Assembly: GCF_964355755.1 (NCBI RefSeq)
Contig: NC_092677.1
Span: 24,152,101-24,216,100 of the forward strand
From: Antedon mediterranea
Taxonomy: Eukaryota; Echinodermata; Crinoidea; Comatulida; Antedonidae
Direction of reading: 5' to 3'
DNA: 64,000 nucleotides
The position numbers were made by a program, and so were the translations under genes. Below the pieces are notes generated by a model. The model worked only from the letters and a program-made list of their open reading frames with translations. It searched no databases and was not told where the DNA came from. Positions 48,888 to 60,938 of the stretch are shown here, piece by piece (within the stretch, counting starts at the first letter, position 1; the number at the start of each line of letters is the position of its first letter).

Positions 48888-49560
48888 ACACTAAAAGTTG
48901 GTGCCTTGTGACAAATAATTTTATTCAATGACAGATGATGTTCTATAATGTTCACCTTATGTAATTATTTGTACCATTGCACTCACAATTATGTACTTAT
49001 TGTCTATTTTTAAACCATGCAATCAACTACCTGATTGAACCATAAAGTAGGTGCCTTGTAACAAATAATTTCATTCATTGACAGATGATGTTCTATTTTT
49101 ACCTTATGAAATTATTTGTACCATTGCACACACAATGTATATAATTTAATATATATATTTTTTATTTTATAATTTAAACTTAGCTTTGGAATTTTGATAT
49201 TTTGATATATACAGGCTTTAAGTCATAGTGATTAGGTTCGCTTTTGTGTCCCATGCCAACTCACTCAGTTGGTTCTATTGTTTTTTTTGTATGTCGTGAC
49301 GTGTTCTTCATGTATTTTATATTTGGCAATAAAAGAATAAAAAAAACAAACAAAAAAACATTCACTAATTGTCTATTTTTAAACCATGCAATCAACTACC
49401 TGAACCACTAAAAGTAGGTGCCTTGTGACAAATAATTTCATTCAATGACAGATGATGTTCTATAATGTTCACCTTATGTAATTATTTGTACCATTGCACT
49501 TGCAATTATGCACTAATTGTCTATTTTTAAACCATGCAATCAACTACCTGAACCATCTTG
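48888..49560. repeat. Triplicated foldback repeat with an inserted A-tailed segment
   Basis: GTGCCTTGT(G/A)ACAAATAATTT with GACAGATGATGTTCTAT and ATTATTTGTACCATTGCAC occurs three times (from about 48900, 49052 and 49418). The second copy is interrupted at about 49140-49360 by a segment ending GGCAATAAAAGAATAAAAAA, which resembles a LINE or processed 3' end. After it, the interrupted ACTAATTGTCTATTTTTAAA sequence resumes. Confidence 0.6.
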
Positions 49561-50799
49561 TTTCCCTACAAATTTGCTTGCTACCACATTTACTGTCAAT
49601 AAGCAACTACAGTAACCTCGGTCCCCGTCAAGTGTCTGGTTTTTCTACAAATTAATTCATCCTATATATTTGTTTGTTCCATTTGTTTCGGCATGAATTT
49701 GATATTGATGTTCAGAAAAAAAAATTTAAATTTATGGCAATAAAATAGATTTTACTAATGGTTCAATCAAATCTTATTTTGCTATGGAAACAATATTTCA
49801 TGTGAATTAGTCCCTGTTCACCAATTGCATTGTGGGATTTCATTTTTTGAAAGGTTATATGATTTCTAAATTTTTCTGTAATATCAAATTTAAAAACATT
49901 TGTTGATGTAAAGCATTTTTTTGACACATTACCAAAATGAATTTTCAACAAGTTCTTGCCATTAAGCCATTCCCAATTAGGGGTATTAGCTGTATGTTTT
50001 ATTCCTGAGTGGCTCATAAATGAATAAAAGAGGCTTGGCCTGCCAGAAGCTTTTAGGCCTAAACAGGACCATGTCAAACTGATTATACTGTACTCCAGTT
50101 ACTGCAGTAGCTAAATTTTGTTTACACTATAACCTATAATCAACAGGGGCAGTGTTGAGTGGGGTATAATCATTTGTGGTGACTTCCTAATAAACTAAAA
50201 TCTTGCGTTGTTGCAGTAAAAAATCTAGTTACTGCAGTAACTGCAGGAGAAGAATTTGATTTTGTTCTGATCTCAAAGTTATCTGTTATTTTACATGATT
50301 TACTTTGCTAGATTTAACGATTCAAGTAGTTTTGTGTGTGAACACTCAATTTCTATTAAGTGGTTCATTAGTCTATGTAACATGTACATGATACATTTTC
50401 AGGCTACAGAAAGTTTGTAACCTTTTTTCAATGGTCATAACACATTAATGTAATGGTACTTTTGTGTTTTATAGTTGAGATAATGGATTTCTAGGACTAA
50501 GTGTATGTTGTTTATGTTTGATTTGAACATTTCTTTTTATTAGCCATGATTAATTGTGTTTTCTCTATTGAATATATTAGGGTTAACATGATCACAGGTT
50601 AGTGACTTGACATTTTTCAATGATTTGTCTGTTCTTCTTTATACAGTTTCTTCCAATGCCAAAAGCAATCTTTAAGGCGGACTCAAAGTACTTGAGTTAG
50701 GACTATAGCCCAGTAAAAACCATTCCTCTGGAAATTTGGAAAATCAGCATACTATACTGTAGGAACCATAGTTCATTTTAAACCTGATCTGTGCTAAAC

Positions 50800-51010
50800 T
50801 ACAGTTTTGTAATGTTAGTGTGGGCAGGTACAATGATGTAGTGTTAGATTGGACAAGCAGTTTGGGCTTGGCATGTAATGTGAATTTTGGGCTAGTACAA
50901 TATCATGCTATGTTAGTTTTGGACTAGTGTAATTGTCAGTTTGGGCTAGTACACCATGTTTTGCCAGTGCAGGCTAGCAAGTAATGGTAATTTGGTCTTG
51001 TACAAATGAC
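50800..51010. repeat. Degenerate short tandem repeat (TTTGGGCTAGTACAA)
   Basis: AGTTTGGGCTTGGCATG, TTTTGGGCTAGTACAATATC, GTTTTGGACTAGTGTAATTG, GTTTGGGCTAGTACACCATG and ATTTGGTCTTGTACAAATG follow each other at roughly 40-50 bp. Confidence 0.5.
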
Positions 51011-53029
51011 ATGTAAGCTACAACAGTAGTAAAGCTAGCAGTTTAGTGAGTAGAATAACTCACTGAAAAGCCCTAAAAATAGCTCTTTTTTTTCTTTATG
51101 TTGTTGACTGATCTCTTTCAACCTCTCTGGTGTTGGTTGTAATTTTGGAACAGGAGCTGTTAAGTTATATGGTTCACTCCCATCCAGCAGGGTGTTTTGA
51201 TTAAATTGACCCTTTGTGTCAAAGGTCAGACTGAAGTTAGGTTGAGTGACAGGTTTGGAATTCTGCTTGAATGATTAATAGCCAGCAGCAGCCTGACCTG
51301 TGACCTGTGGTGTAACTGTGTACTTTGTCATGTTAACTATTTATTTCTAGTCAATCATAACAGCATTTTAGTAACAATATCAGTAACATTATAGTCTGTG
51401 TACTTTTAAGGATATTCCAGTAAAGTACAACCATAGTACTATACAAAGAACTAGTTTTAAGTTGGAAAAAAAATAAAAAGCTTATTTTTAGTTAATTACA
51501 ATATACAGTTGACTCTCTCAATAACTGGAAACATACTGTTGGTATAAGGTCCCTATTAGCCCAGCCCAAGGGTGTTCGGTATTGGAAGAGTTGATCTACA
51601 GCATGATTGAGGCATCAAACCTGACTTTGGTTCCAGAATCCTAGAAAAAGATACAGAGATTTCGCATAAATCGCCATCATGTGTTTTTTGATAATATTTA
51701 GTATTCTCATCCAAGAAAATTTTGCCAAGGCTCTAGGACATGCCATGTACAGGTATGTGGCAATAGGCATGGTCTTATCCGAAATATGGCTTAAACATTT
51801 GTAGACAGAGCCTCAGAATGTACGCTAATGATATTGGTTGGTTTCCAGATTCTTGATGAATTGAATAATAGTTTGAAAGTTACTAATTGATTTGCAGAAA
51901 GTTCTTGTGTGATCAGTTTTAACACTTTTATACCTCAATGTCGTTAAACCCAATGTACCTAATATAACAATAGACAAGAATTTCCCAGTGTACTTTTTTT
52001 CCATTTGAACGCAGCCAAACTACAATAAGCCTTAAAAAAACAATTTGTTTTTTGTAAACCTCTGTGGTGTGTATTTTTAAGTATTATGTAAGTTTCTTCA
52101 ACCTTTACTACAGACAATTTACTCATGAGAAGTCTCAAGAGTAAATGTGCTACACAGGGAAAGTATGGATACATATGATAGTGGAAAGCATTGTGTAGAC
52201 ACAATTACTACTTTACAAAGTAAATTGCACCTTGTAATGGCATCATGTGGACGCTCATCGAAAGTAACATGGGCATGTGTAAACTCCAATGGCCAGCAAT
52301 AATAGGGGAAAGAGCTTGTAAACATCTTTGTTGGTACTCAAGACTGTCCACTTTATTGCATGAATTATTGGAAAAGGTTATCAGGTTGAACTGTGTAATC
52401 TGGTTACTGACTGACAGATTGCAAAATTTGCTTCCTAAGAGGATAATATTGACCAGTTAAATATTGTCATCCAATGTAGTAAATTCATCAATCTTTATTT
52501 AGCATAGTCAATGAATACATTTATTATAAGATTAGTTTTAATGGAAGATTTACGTGGGATTTGTATTCACAAGTTTGAATACTAATGGTCTGCTTGTCCG
52601 GGAGTTCTTCAAGGAAATGCTTGTTTGTGTTGGGTTTTTTTTTTTTGCTAATTTTTTATTTTTTTTTGGTAAAATAATAGTTTTTCCTTTTTTTTTCTGT
52701 CTCTTTGTATTTAATAAATAATAATTTAATGCTGTAATATTTTGCTTTAAATGTAAGACCTTCCAAAAACCATGATGATTTATGTGCGATGTTTAACACA
52801 GAACGTTTATAAATAAATCTATGATACTAATTCAGAGACTCGTTAATTTTACCAAGTGTGTAAATGGGCTTTTATCTCAGTTCGCTTAATAGGTTAAGAC
52901 ACTACTTTCCAACACAGGCTATGAACAACATTTTGCTGTACAAAGAGTTGTGTATACACAGTCAAATACAGGGGTTCTTTTCTTGAATAATATGCAAAAA
53001 ATGTCATTATATTTTCTAAGAGATACAAA

Positions 53030-53230
53030 ACTACAGGCTAATTAACTCTACACCTCATTTTCTTAATTGCCTGTGAAATCTCATTAACACTAATGCCTTT
53101 TGTTAGTTTCTCACATAGATGTTTGTTGAGCGTTTCTTTAAAATAGTTCCTAAATGAAGTCCTGTAATTGCACGCAAATCAACTTGAACGCGGCCTTTGT
53201 CATATCAGAAATTGGTTGACAAATGGATAA
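53030..53230. promoter_or_regulatory. Candidate conserved non-coding block
   Basis: Repeat-free stretch with CAGGCTAATTAACTC, CTTAATTGCCTG and ATTAACACTAATGCC, clustered homeodomain-type cores. No alignment available; weak claim. Confidence 0.2.
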
Positions 53231-54479
53231 AATATTAGTAAATAATTCCCAAGTGAAGGCCACAGTGTTCAAATTAGATGCATTTAGTTTATTTTAAAAT
53301 ATTTTTTTGTATTTTCATTTTTGCAATGATTAGACTACACTAACATTAGAATGAGTAATGAGGTCTTACATTGCTCGATCAACCATTAAAAGCTAAATTA
53401 CGCTTCTTAATAGATTTTTACAATGATGATAAACCATAGTAAAGATTGTTCTGCATTCTGTAATTTTCTGTAATATTATAATGTTGATCATTTTTGTTTT
53501 AGTTATCCCATTTAAATCACTTAAATGTTGATATATTATAATAGGTTTATCATTGTACTCATTACAATTATGTGGTTTTTTATATTTATAGATTTTTGTA
53601 TTTTAATAGTTATATTAATTTCTACAAACAAGTAACAAACTGCTTGAATGCAGCAATGAGAGGAGGCCAACAGCTTCTGTAATAACTACAATAAAAAAGC
53701 CAGAACATGTACATAAATTAAATATAATATTAAGTTGGTTCATATTTCAACCTAAAATAACCAAGCTGTCCAACTTTAACATAAAAATTAATTTTTAATA
53801 TCAGCTGGTAGCCTATTCCACATACACATAAATCTAGTTGGAATACAATGATTTTGCTATTGGTTTTGATATGAGAAAATTGTTTAATCAACATATTTAA
53901 AATGAAACAATCTATAAATAAAATATAATAGAAAAATAGTATTTTTATTCATTTATGGAACATTAAAAAAATTATAATTTTAATCAATTTCCATATTTAC
54001 CAATAAACAAAAGGTAACATTTAATCAAGCATATCATAAAGGAATAGCTAAATTTAATGATGTTTTTAAAATATTCACCAACATTTTTTATAATAATACT
54101 TGGCGTACCCTAGGAATTGAAATTTACTAAAATAAATAATTTATGTATTGCATACTAGTATAATAAACTATATATTTTTTAACTACAAAATAGTCAGATT
54201 TACTCTTAAAATAATTAAGAATTTTTTTTTTATATAATCCATAATTGATTATAAATTATTAAAAATGAGTTCACAGTTTAAAAGTAAATCATATAGCAAT
54301 TTATAATATTAATGTTAGATATCAGTTACATTAGAAATATGAATTATAAAGCAATTAATTGTCTAATTGAGACACAAAACTATTTTTTTAAATACAGTTT
54401 TAGCCAAATGCACTACTAAAATGATCTATATTATTAGTATTTTATTATAGTATACTATATATTTAAAATCAATTATTTT

Positions 54480-54690
54480 TTATTATTCACAGACATAACT
54501 GTAACGAATATTACGTATCGATACTCATTTTTAAGAATCAAATTACACGATTACAACATGGAGAACTTGACTCAGACTCTTGTTATAGGCTGCTATAATG
54601 TGACGACCATATGAATCTCTCAACAGAATTACGTTAATGGGCTAGCATATAGCGTTTGATTAATTAATATGAATTTCAATGTATTAGAAT
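54480..54690. promoter_or_regulatory. Candidate conserved non-coding block
   Basis: Non-repetitive block with CGATTACAACATGG, TGACTCAG (AP-1 type), TATAATGTGACGACC and GATTAATTAATATG inside a very AT-rich intron. Conservation is untested. Confidence 0.2.
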
Positions 54691-56784
54691 GAAGTTTAAT
54701 TGATGATGGTATATATATCTAGTAAAGAATGTACATACAGAGATAATCTGGAAATGGATGCTGACTGATAGTGATGTCGTATGATTGATCTGGCAAGGTC
54801 AATATGGGCAGCCGTTATGGCAAAAATAACTTGGGCATAAAACAAAATCCTGTATTGTTGTATGAGCCAGAATATAAGCCTGTTTCCACTAGGCGAATTT
54901 TTTTACAAGAATCTGTTTGCATGCCTTTTTTGTTTCCATCTTTCAAACCTCCTACTCTGATGAGCGCAAATAGATGTTTAAACATGTCAATTTCAGGAGA
55001 TACCCGATGGAAATGAAAATGGTGGAGAGGGTAGCGCAATTTTCTTTTACTCCGTGAAAATGTTGGTAACGCCATGTTAACTTAATAAAGAGCTGAGATA
55101 ATAATACATCATGTTTTGTTTGTCTTGCGTTCTATTCTGTATACAATTTCTTTTTCTATTTTTGGCCCAGGTGGCTGCTCATATATAGATAAGAAAAATG
55201 ATTTATGTTGGACAGCGCATTATACAGTTAATACCAGTTTCTTATAACTTACTGATTGATTGATTAATAATTTGACAGGGATAAATTCATGCATTTGCAG
55301 TAAAAACATAAAATTTGTGTATGAAAACATTTATCCAAAGTAGAATTATGGCTTAATTTTCACATTTATCTTATTTAAATGATAAAATTGATTTTATAGT
55401 AAAATAAAGGATTGATGTCTCCTTAGATTCCTATCCGGTTGTCTTTGGTTTTTTTTGGGGGGGGGGGGGGGATTGTTACTGATAACTGATTGTTTATGAT
55501 AATTGATATTAGTTTTTGTATGTAAACTTTTAAACCAAATACAGTGATCCCTTTATAGGAGTAACTCCAAAACAGGAATTGGCCATATTGTTAAAAGACA
55601 GTAATTATATATTCTCTTTATTTTCCACTTAATAGCGTGTGCCATGAGGGATAGGAGTTCTCCTGTAATTTATTTTTTAGGATTTTTTGTGACATTCATT
55701 AATTTACCATTGCAAATAAAGTACATTTTGAATAATAGCAAAATATAACTGATACATAAATAGGGGAAAAGTTAGCTAATAAAAATAAAATGAGTAAAGT
55801 TTAAAAATTGTTCACAGTCATCAGTATCAAATAAACAATAGCCAATCAAAAATGTTGTTTTTTATTTTAACTGAATGTACCAGCAGTCAGAAAATTTAAT
55901 AGATATCAGAATCGGTCATTTATCTACATCTTCTAACTTCCAAGTTATTTAGTCACAGACGTGTATAGAATATAACTCTCAGTCTTGATTGTTACAGACG
56001 CTTTTGATATTATTTTTCATCTCATGAAAAAGAATAATTTAAATGTTGTAGGACAACACTATAAGTCATGTAATTGTGACTTGCTGTGATTTGTGATAAC
56101 ATACACGACATGGTTTTTGTGACATAAAACTTTATGTTTATCTTCTTTCCATTACGAAAGAAACAAGTTTTTTGACACACAGGGGAGATGCTGATTCTGT
56201 GCCGTTCATAAGGGTGTCATCCTGCAGAGTTGGCCATTTTTATTCCTCCCTTAATATTTGTAGGCAAATCATCTTCTAACTATCATTGTTTTTTTTTCAT
56301 AGAATGTGACCTACATTTTGTTGAATTTTGCTACTTTAGTATAAAATCATGTAATTGGCCTATACTTTAGTAGTATACATGATTTGAATATTTATCATCA
56401 TTTCATTTTTCAATTTCAATTTTCTGTAACTTGATTATTTTTTCAATTTAATTAAATAGAAAAAAAATTCTGATTTTCTAAGATTAAAACCATTTGTTAT
56501 ACATTTCAATACTTAGATAATTTTAAAAGTTACTTAATCAATAACTTATTGATTGATAAAGATTATTTTAAAAGGGATTGATTAATTAAAAGTAAATCAC
56601 TAAATATATTTCTTTTAGATTGAAACAGGTTTTTAATCGATTTACAGTATGTTGAATGCTTAAATCAATACCTTATTGATTGATTTGTAGTCAATTATTT
56701 TAAGTACTAAATTACAAAATATTATGAAAATTGCAAGATTGTGTTACAAATTCATTTTTGTTGTCACACACTCAGATAATAACG

Positions 56785-56945
56785 ACCAATCAATATTTTA
56801 TTGATTGATAATGATTATCAATCAATATTTTATTGATTGATACTCATTATTGATTGATAATGATTATCAATCAATATTTTATTGATTGATACTCATTATT
56901 GATTGATAATGATTATTAATCAATATTTGATTTAATTGATAATGA
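56785..56945. repeat. 49-bp palindromic tandem repeat
   Basis: TGATTATCAATCAATATTTT starts at 56812 and 56861, with a decayed copy at 56910, giving a 49-bp period. Each unit folds on itself because ATTGATTGATAATGATTATC is close to self-complementary. Confidence 0.75.
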
Positions 56946-57868
56946 TTAATTTTTAGTAAAAATCACAAAACGTTTCCTGTTTAATAATAAAGTCAGATTA
57001 AGTATAAACTTAAAAATACAATTAAATCTTTAAACTTTGATTGTCAAAGTTTGCTTCAGACAAGTTTTGTTTGAGTATCGGTTTAAACGAGTATCGTAAT
57101 GATCTGGTAGACGCGCACTCGTTATAGCGTGACAATCATACCGCTGGGAAGACGATAATGCTGCAAGCCTTAATGCTTGCCCTCCAACTTTAATAACAAC
57201 ATCAAATAGAAAATAAAAATCTAACATATACTGCGTCAAGTGTGGCTTCATTTAACGGCTCGACAACGGCGATGTTGTACAAATCATACAAGCCGTGGCG
57301 TGTAGCATAGTTTAATAGCTCTCCATTGGCATCAGGTGTTCTCGTTATTTTTTTGATATCAAATTCTGTAGTTCAAATTAAGAATTGGATTAGTTTAGCA
57401 TCAAGACATTTTTTTGTACATGCTCAGAAGGGTGTCATTTAGCTATAGCCACATATGCATCAAGTAATCATAAGCAATATTAAAAAACATTTTGTTTTAA
57501 TAATTATTATGTCTACAGATTATACTAATTAATAATTAACAACAATTTTTATTTGATTTTTATCTCCAAAAATATCATGTGGTCACATATTAATTGTTCA
57601 CTTTCACAATAATATAATTTTCTAATTAGAAACAACATAATTGATTTTTTAAATATATTATTTTAAATATGATTTTAAAAAAAAAAGCATAATTATTATT
57701 ATTGCAGGGATTTAAAAAAAAAACTAAATATATCTTCTTAATTTTTTTTTATATTTAACTTTATTCACAAAAGCACAGAAAAAGTTTCCAGTTTAACATT
57801 GTGGTGTTATCTGCATTTAATTCTTTTCACAATTTATTGCTAGCGGTTTCGAGTTATTGCGTTTGAAA

Positions 57869-58105
57869 AACCCATATGCAATAACGTAATAATCTTAACT
57901 TTTTTTTTTCAAAATTATGAAATTAAATAACTAATATTTTAACTGATTGAAGAGGTCAGTAATAATATAAACTTAAAAGTCCATGTAATAACATAATAAT
58001 TTCAACTATTTTTTTTTCAAAATTATGAAATTGAATACTGTAAACCAACTGTAAACCATAACTAATATTTTGTTAAATTGAAGAGGTCAGTAATAATAAA
58101 AACAG
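57869..58105. repeat. Direct duplication of about 110 bp
   Basis: CAATAACGTAATAATCTTAA, a T-run, CAAAATTATGAAATT, ACTAATATTTT and GAAGAGGTCAGTAATAATA appear twice in the same order, the second copy carrying an extra CTGTAAACCAACTGTAAACC. Confidence 0.65.
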
Positions 58106-58649
58106 GGATTTGTATCATTTGTCACTTGTTAAAGCAATGGTGTTAATTTCTGTAGATTGATAACGGGAAAAGCACTTAAGTTAATCTGTAGGTGGCAAAC
58201 TGTGTACATCCACCTCATCTCTTATTCATTTAATTGTATTATTTTGAGTATTTTCCAAACAAAGAACTGTTTTTAGTTGAGTTGTTTATTGTTTAGTTCG
58301 TAACCAATGCACCCATGCACATATTTCATCTACAGTATGAAAAAAAATTAATTTTTTTTTGTTTAATTTTGCTTAATGATGATGATCAAAATAGCAAAGT
58401 CTTACAAGCAGGCCCTCAAACACTTACATTAAGAGAATGGTATATACACGTAAAATAACAGAAGTTTTGTAAAAAAAAAAAATAAATTGTTTGTGAAATC
58501 TGTTTTCAGTTTAGGGACCATACCAAACCAAACTAATTTATTTTATTTATTTTACTTCAATTACTGCAGTAATGAAATGATTTTAGTTGGTTTCATTAGT
58601 TATAGATTGTTAGGAACTTTTCTGAAATAAACAGTGTCTATGAAAATCA

Positions 58650-58685
58650 CATAGAGATATTATAGTTCACTATAATATCTCTATG
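58650..58685. repeat. Perfect 16-bp hairpin
   Basis: CATAGAGATATTATAG (58650-58665), loop TTCA, then CTATAATATCTCTATG (58670-58685): a perfect 16-bp stem about 195 bp upstream of the exon E acceptor. Confidence 0.85.
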
Positions 58686-58880
58686 ATTATCCTAAGAGTG
58701 TTTGCTAAATAATTGATTAAAGGGTAAACAACATGTAGTAGTACTGCAGTAACTGCAGTACTAATACAATAAAATTGCAATTAATAATGATTATGTTACA
58801 TAACTTGTTATTATATATATTATTAATTTACAAATTCATCATAAAATTTAAATCTTGTTATTTTGCATTTTGTCTTACAG

Positions 58881-59032
58881 GAGCATGATCACCATCACCA
58901 TCATCGACGACCAACATCAAGTGACCGGCATCACATGAGACCACCGTCCGAATCGTCACACTCCAGCTCGTCGCACGCTATCCACAGCTCACTATGGAAC
59001 AACAAAGATAGCCCTGGAGCAGCCCCGCATAG
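58881..59032 (+). CDS. GSE1: GSE1-like exon E (His-rich)
   Basis: The acceptor is TTTTGTCTTACAG at 58880; the donor is GTGGGA at 59033, a weak site chosen because it restores the phase needed by exon F (AG + G = Arg). The exon is 152 bp, phase 0 to 2. It encodes EHDHHHHHRRPTSS followed by a His/Ser-rich, basic, probably disordered stretch and ends WNNKDSPGAAPH. I see no close match in vertebrate GSE1, where the equivalent linker is longer and not His-rich, so this is a fast-evolving spacer. Reading through the donor would add 22 codons (about half of them hydrophobic) and stop at 59109. Confidence 0.8.
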
Positions 59033-59432
59033 GTGGGATGAAAAGTTGGTCGCTTTAAACTTTATCAGAATCATTTGTCGTCCATGCATGTGTTTCATGT
59101 CATCTATATAAATTATACTTATCCTTGTTTTCTGCTTCTATTTTGGGTACATTAACACAATTCAATTCACCTTTAGCAGCATATGTTGTAAACTTTAAAG
59201 TTAGTATGCTGGGATCTGTTGAATGTAGTGCTTTTTAACCCCATATCCTAGCATTTCTAGTATAGAATTGTAGAATAAACATTCCAGTAACCCCTGCTGT
59301 AAATACAATTATAAACATCATTTTTTTTAAATTTCATTTTAATTATGGCTTTCAGAAGCCATTTTATTACTGTGTTACTTCATTAAAAACAAAATTAAAT
59401 AAAATCCTAACTGCTGTTCCGATCCCAGGAGG

Positions 59433-59746
59433 TTAAAGCGTGGTTGCCACTAGCGACGCAACATAACGCAATGTACTGTAAGAAAATGCCCTACCAATCA
59501 TTGTGTTTGCCCCGCCTTTGTGAAATCAAACCTGCGATGTTTGCAGCACTATTGCTATTTTTATATGAAACGTTTTATATATTTTTGTACTATATTGTGA
59601 AAAGCACTCAAAATATTTTCCTATGTGGACGAAATAAAGTTATCAATCAATCTATCAATCGTCAGTTCCCACTTGTGATTACACAATACAGCACTTTGCT
59701 TCGATACATCGTTGTGTTGTGTTCTAGTGGGAACCAAGCTTTACAT
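59433..59746. mobile_element. AAAGCTTGGTTCCCACTAG-type foldback element
   Basis: The left end AAAGCGTGGTTGCCACTAG is inverted at the right, where GTTCTAGTGGGAACCAAGCTT gives the complement. The centre contains GAAATAAAGTTATCAATCAA with ATCA-type repeats, like a LINE tail inserted into the element. Related to the 8027-8716 array. ORFs on both strands here are chance. Confidence 0.6.
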
Positions 59747-60439
59747 ATATTTTGTATACTGTATTTCTTTAACTGTGGTGGGGAAGGGGAAGAGCCAGAT
59801 GGTCTGATATAGATTTTACGTATATCCAGCACTTGTTGATGCATACTATCATTTCCCTCTGTTACTGTACATCATTAAAAAAATACCTTGGCATTTCAGT
59901 GTCTAATACAGAGCTGTGTCGCGCTATCTTAGAAATTAATGGATTAAGATAAAGACAAATAACCTTCTAAAAACAAAATTCAGAGCGAAAAACATTTATC
60001 TTAAACCAGAATCAGGAGAAATCGCATTATAAAAATTAGAAGGAAAAGGTTGGAACCTCTGCGAACAGCATTAAATCATTCGATATGATTAAAAATGATT
60101 CATTCCAATTAGCATTTTTATAGAGATATTGTAAAACTCAATTGAAATTATTAATATCAGAAGACATAAAAATGTATATTTAAAAATAAGCTAATAGCCA
60201 CTAGTATGGGATGTAATGGTAATGTAATGTAATGGTATAAAGCTAATTCCTTTGACACTGAAAGTAGGTGGTTAGCATGCATGACAAGTAGGACTTTAAT
60301 GCTCAAGTTTGACAAATAACATGAGACTTTAAAGGATGTAACAGGACTTTAGGCTTTCTCTTTCAAATAAATAGGTTACTTGCAAAATATACACATATAA
60401 AGTTTAAATGCTTTTTTTTTTTTTTTCATGGAATATTTT

Positions 60440-60533
60440 ATACTAGTAGAACCATCGCATCATCATTGGTCAAATTACTTGCATTGCAATTACGTTTCTT
60501 GAGTTGCCTTCTCCTAGTAGGAACAAAGCTTAA
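60440..60533. mobile_element. Partial member of the same foldback family
   Basis: TTGGTCAAATTACTTGCATT and CTAGTAGGAACAAAGCTT match the right arm of the 136-bp unit at 8027-8716. Confidence 0.55.
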
Positions 60534-60938
60534 AAGGACATCTTCGGAACCACACAAAGTGTCCTCTAAATAGGTGTCCATAGTCTTAAAATATATTTTT
60601 TCCATATTTGTTTCATGGAAAGTTTTCCCTAAATGGGTGACCCAAAGCAGGGGTTATATACTGTAATACCAACTATGAAAATGACAAATGATAATAAGGA
60701 TGATACAGTTAAACCTTATTGGTTCGTGGAAAAGATGAATGTAAAGTTGTGCGCTTACATTTGCTAATATGATTTAACAAACAGGTTTTTGATTGACTGA
60801 CCATGCTTACCAGAGATGTCTGAACAGTGAGGTTGAACTGTATAATGTAATTGTCTACACAATATGTATATTAATTAATATTTTCCTACAATTTTATTAT
60901 TTTTAAATATCTTCTTTTTTTTTCCTTTTGATTCTTAG

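Larger units (their letters stand above)
43257..58880 (+). other. GSE1: Intron D-E (15.6 kb)
   Basis: Largest intron in the window. It holds a TTAA-flanked element (44613-45245), a TA-flanked element (45256-46105), a short tandem repeat at 46.87-47.05 kb, a Mutator-like element (47712-48763), a triplicated foldback (48.89-49.56 kb), a degenerate repeat at 50.8-51.0 kb, a 49-bp palindromic repeat (56.79-56.94 kb) and a perfect hairpin at 58650. 43270-44600, 51060-53000, 53240-54470 and 54690-56500 are AT-rich, with a poly-G run near 55457-55471 and otherwise nothing supported. Confidence 0.82.
59033..60938 (+). other. GSE1: Intron E-F (1.9 kb)
   Basis: Intron between GTGGGA and GATTCTTAG. It contains a foldback element at 59433-59746 interrupted by LINE-tail-like sequence, and the right end of another member of that family at about 60440-60533. 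No further feature is seen. Confidence 0.82.

Noticed and set aside
49763-50077. Minus-strand ORF of 104 residues
   Set aside because: No recognisable domain and no supporting splice or promoter signals.
59444-59812. Plus-strand ORF of 122 residues
   Set aside because: It spans a foldback element and an inserted LINE tail; composition and frame are explained by the repeat.
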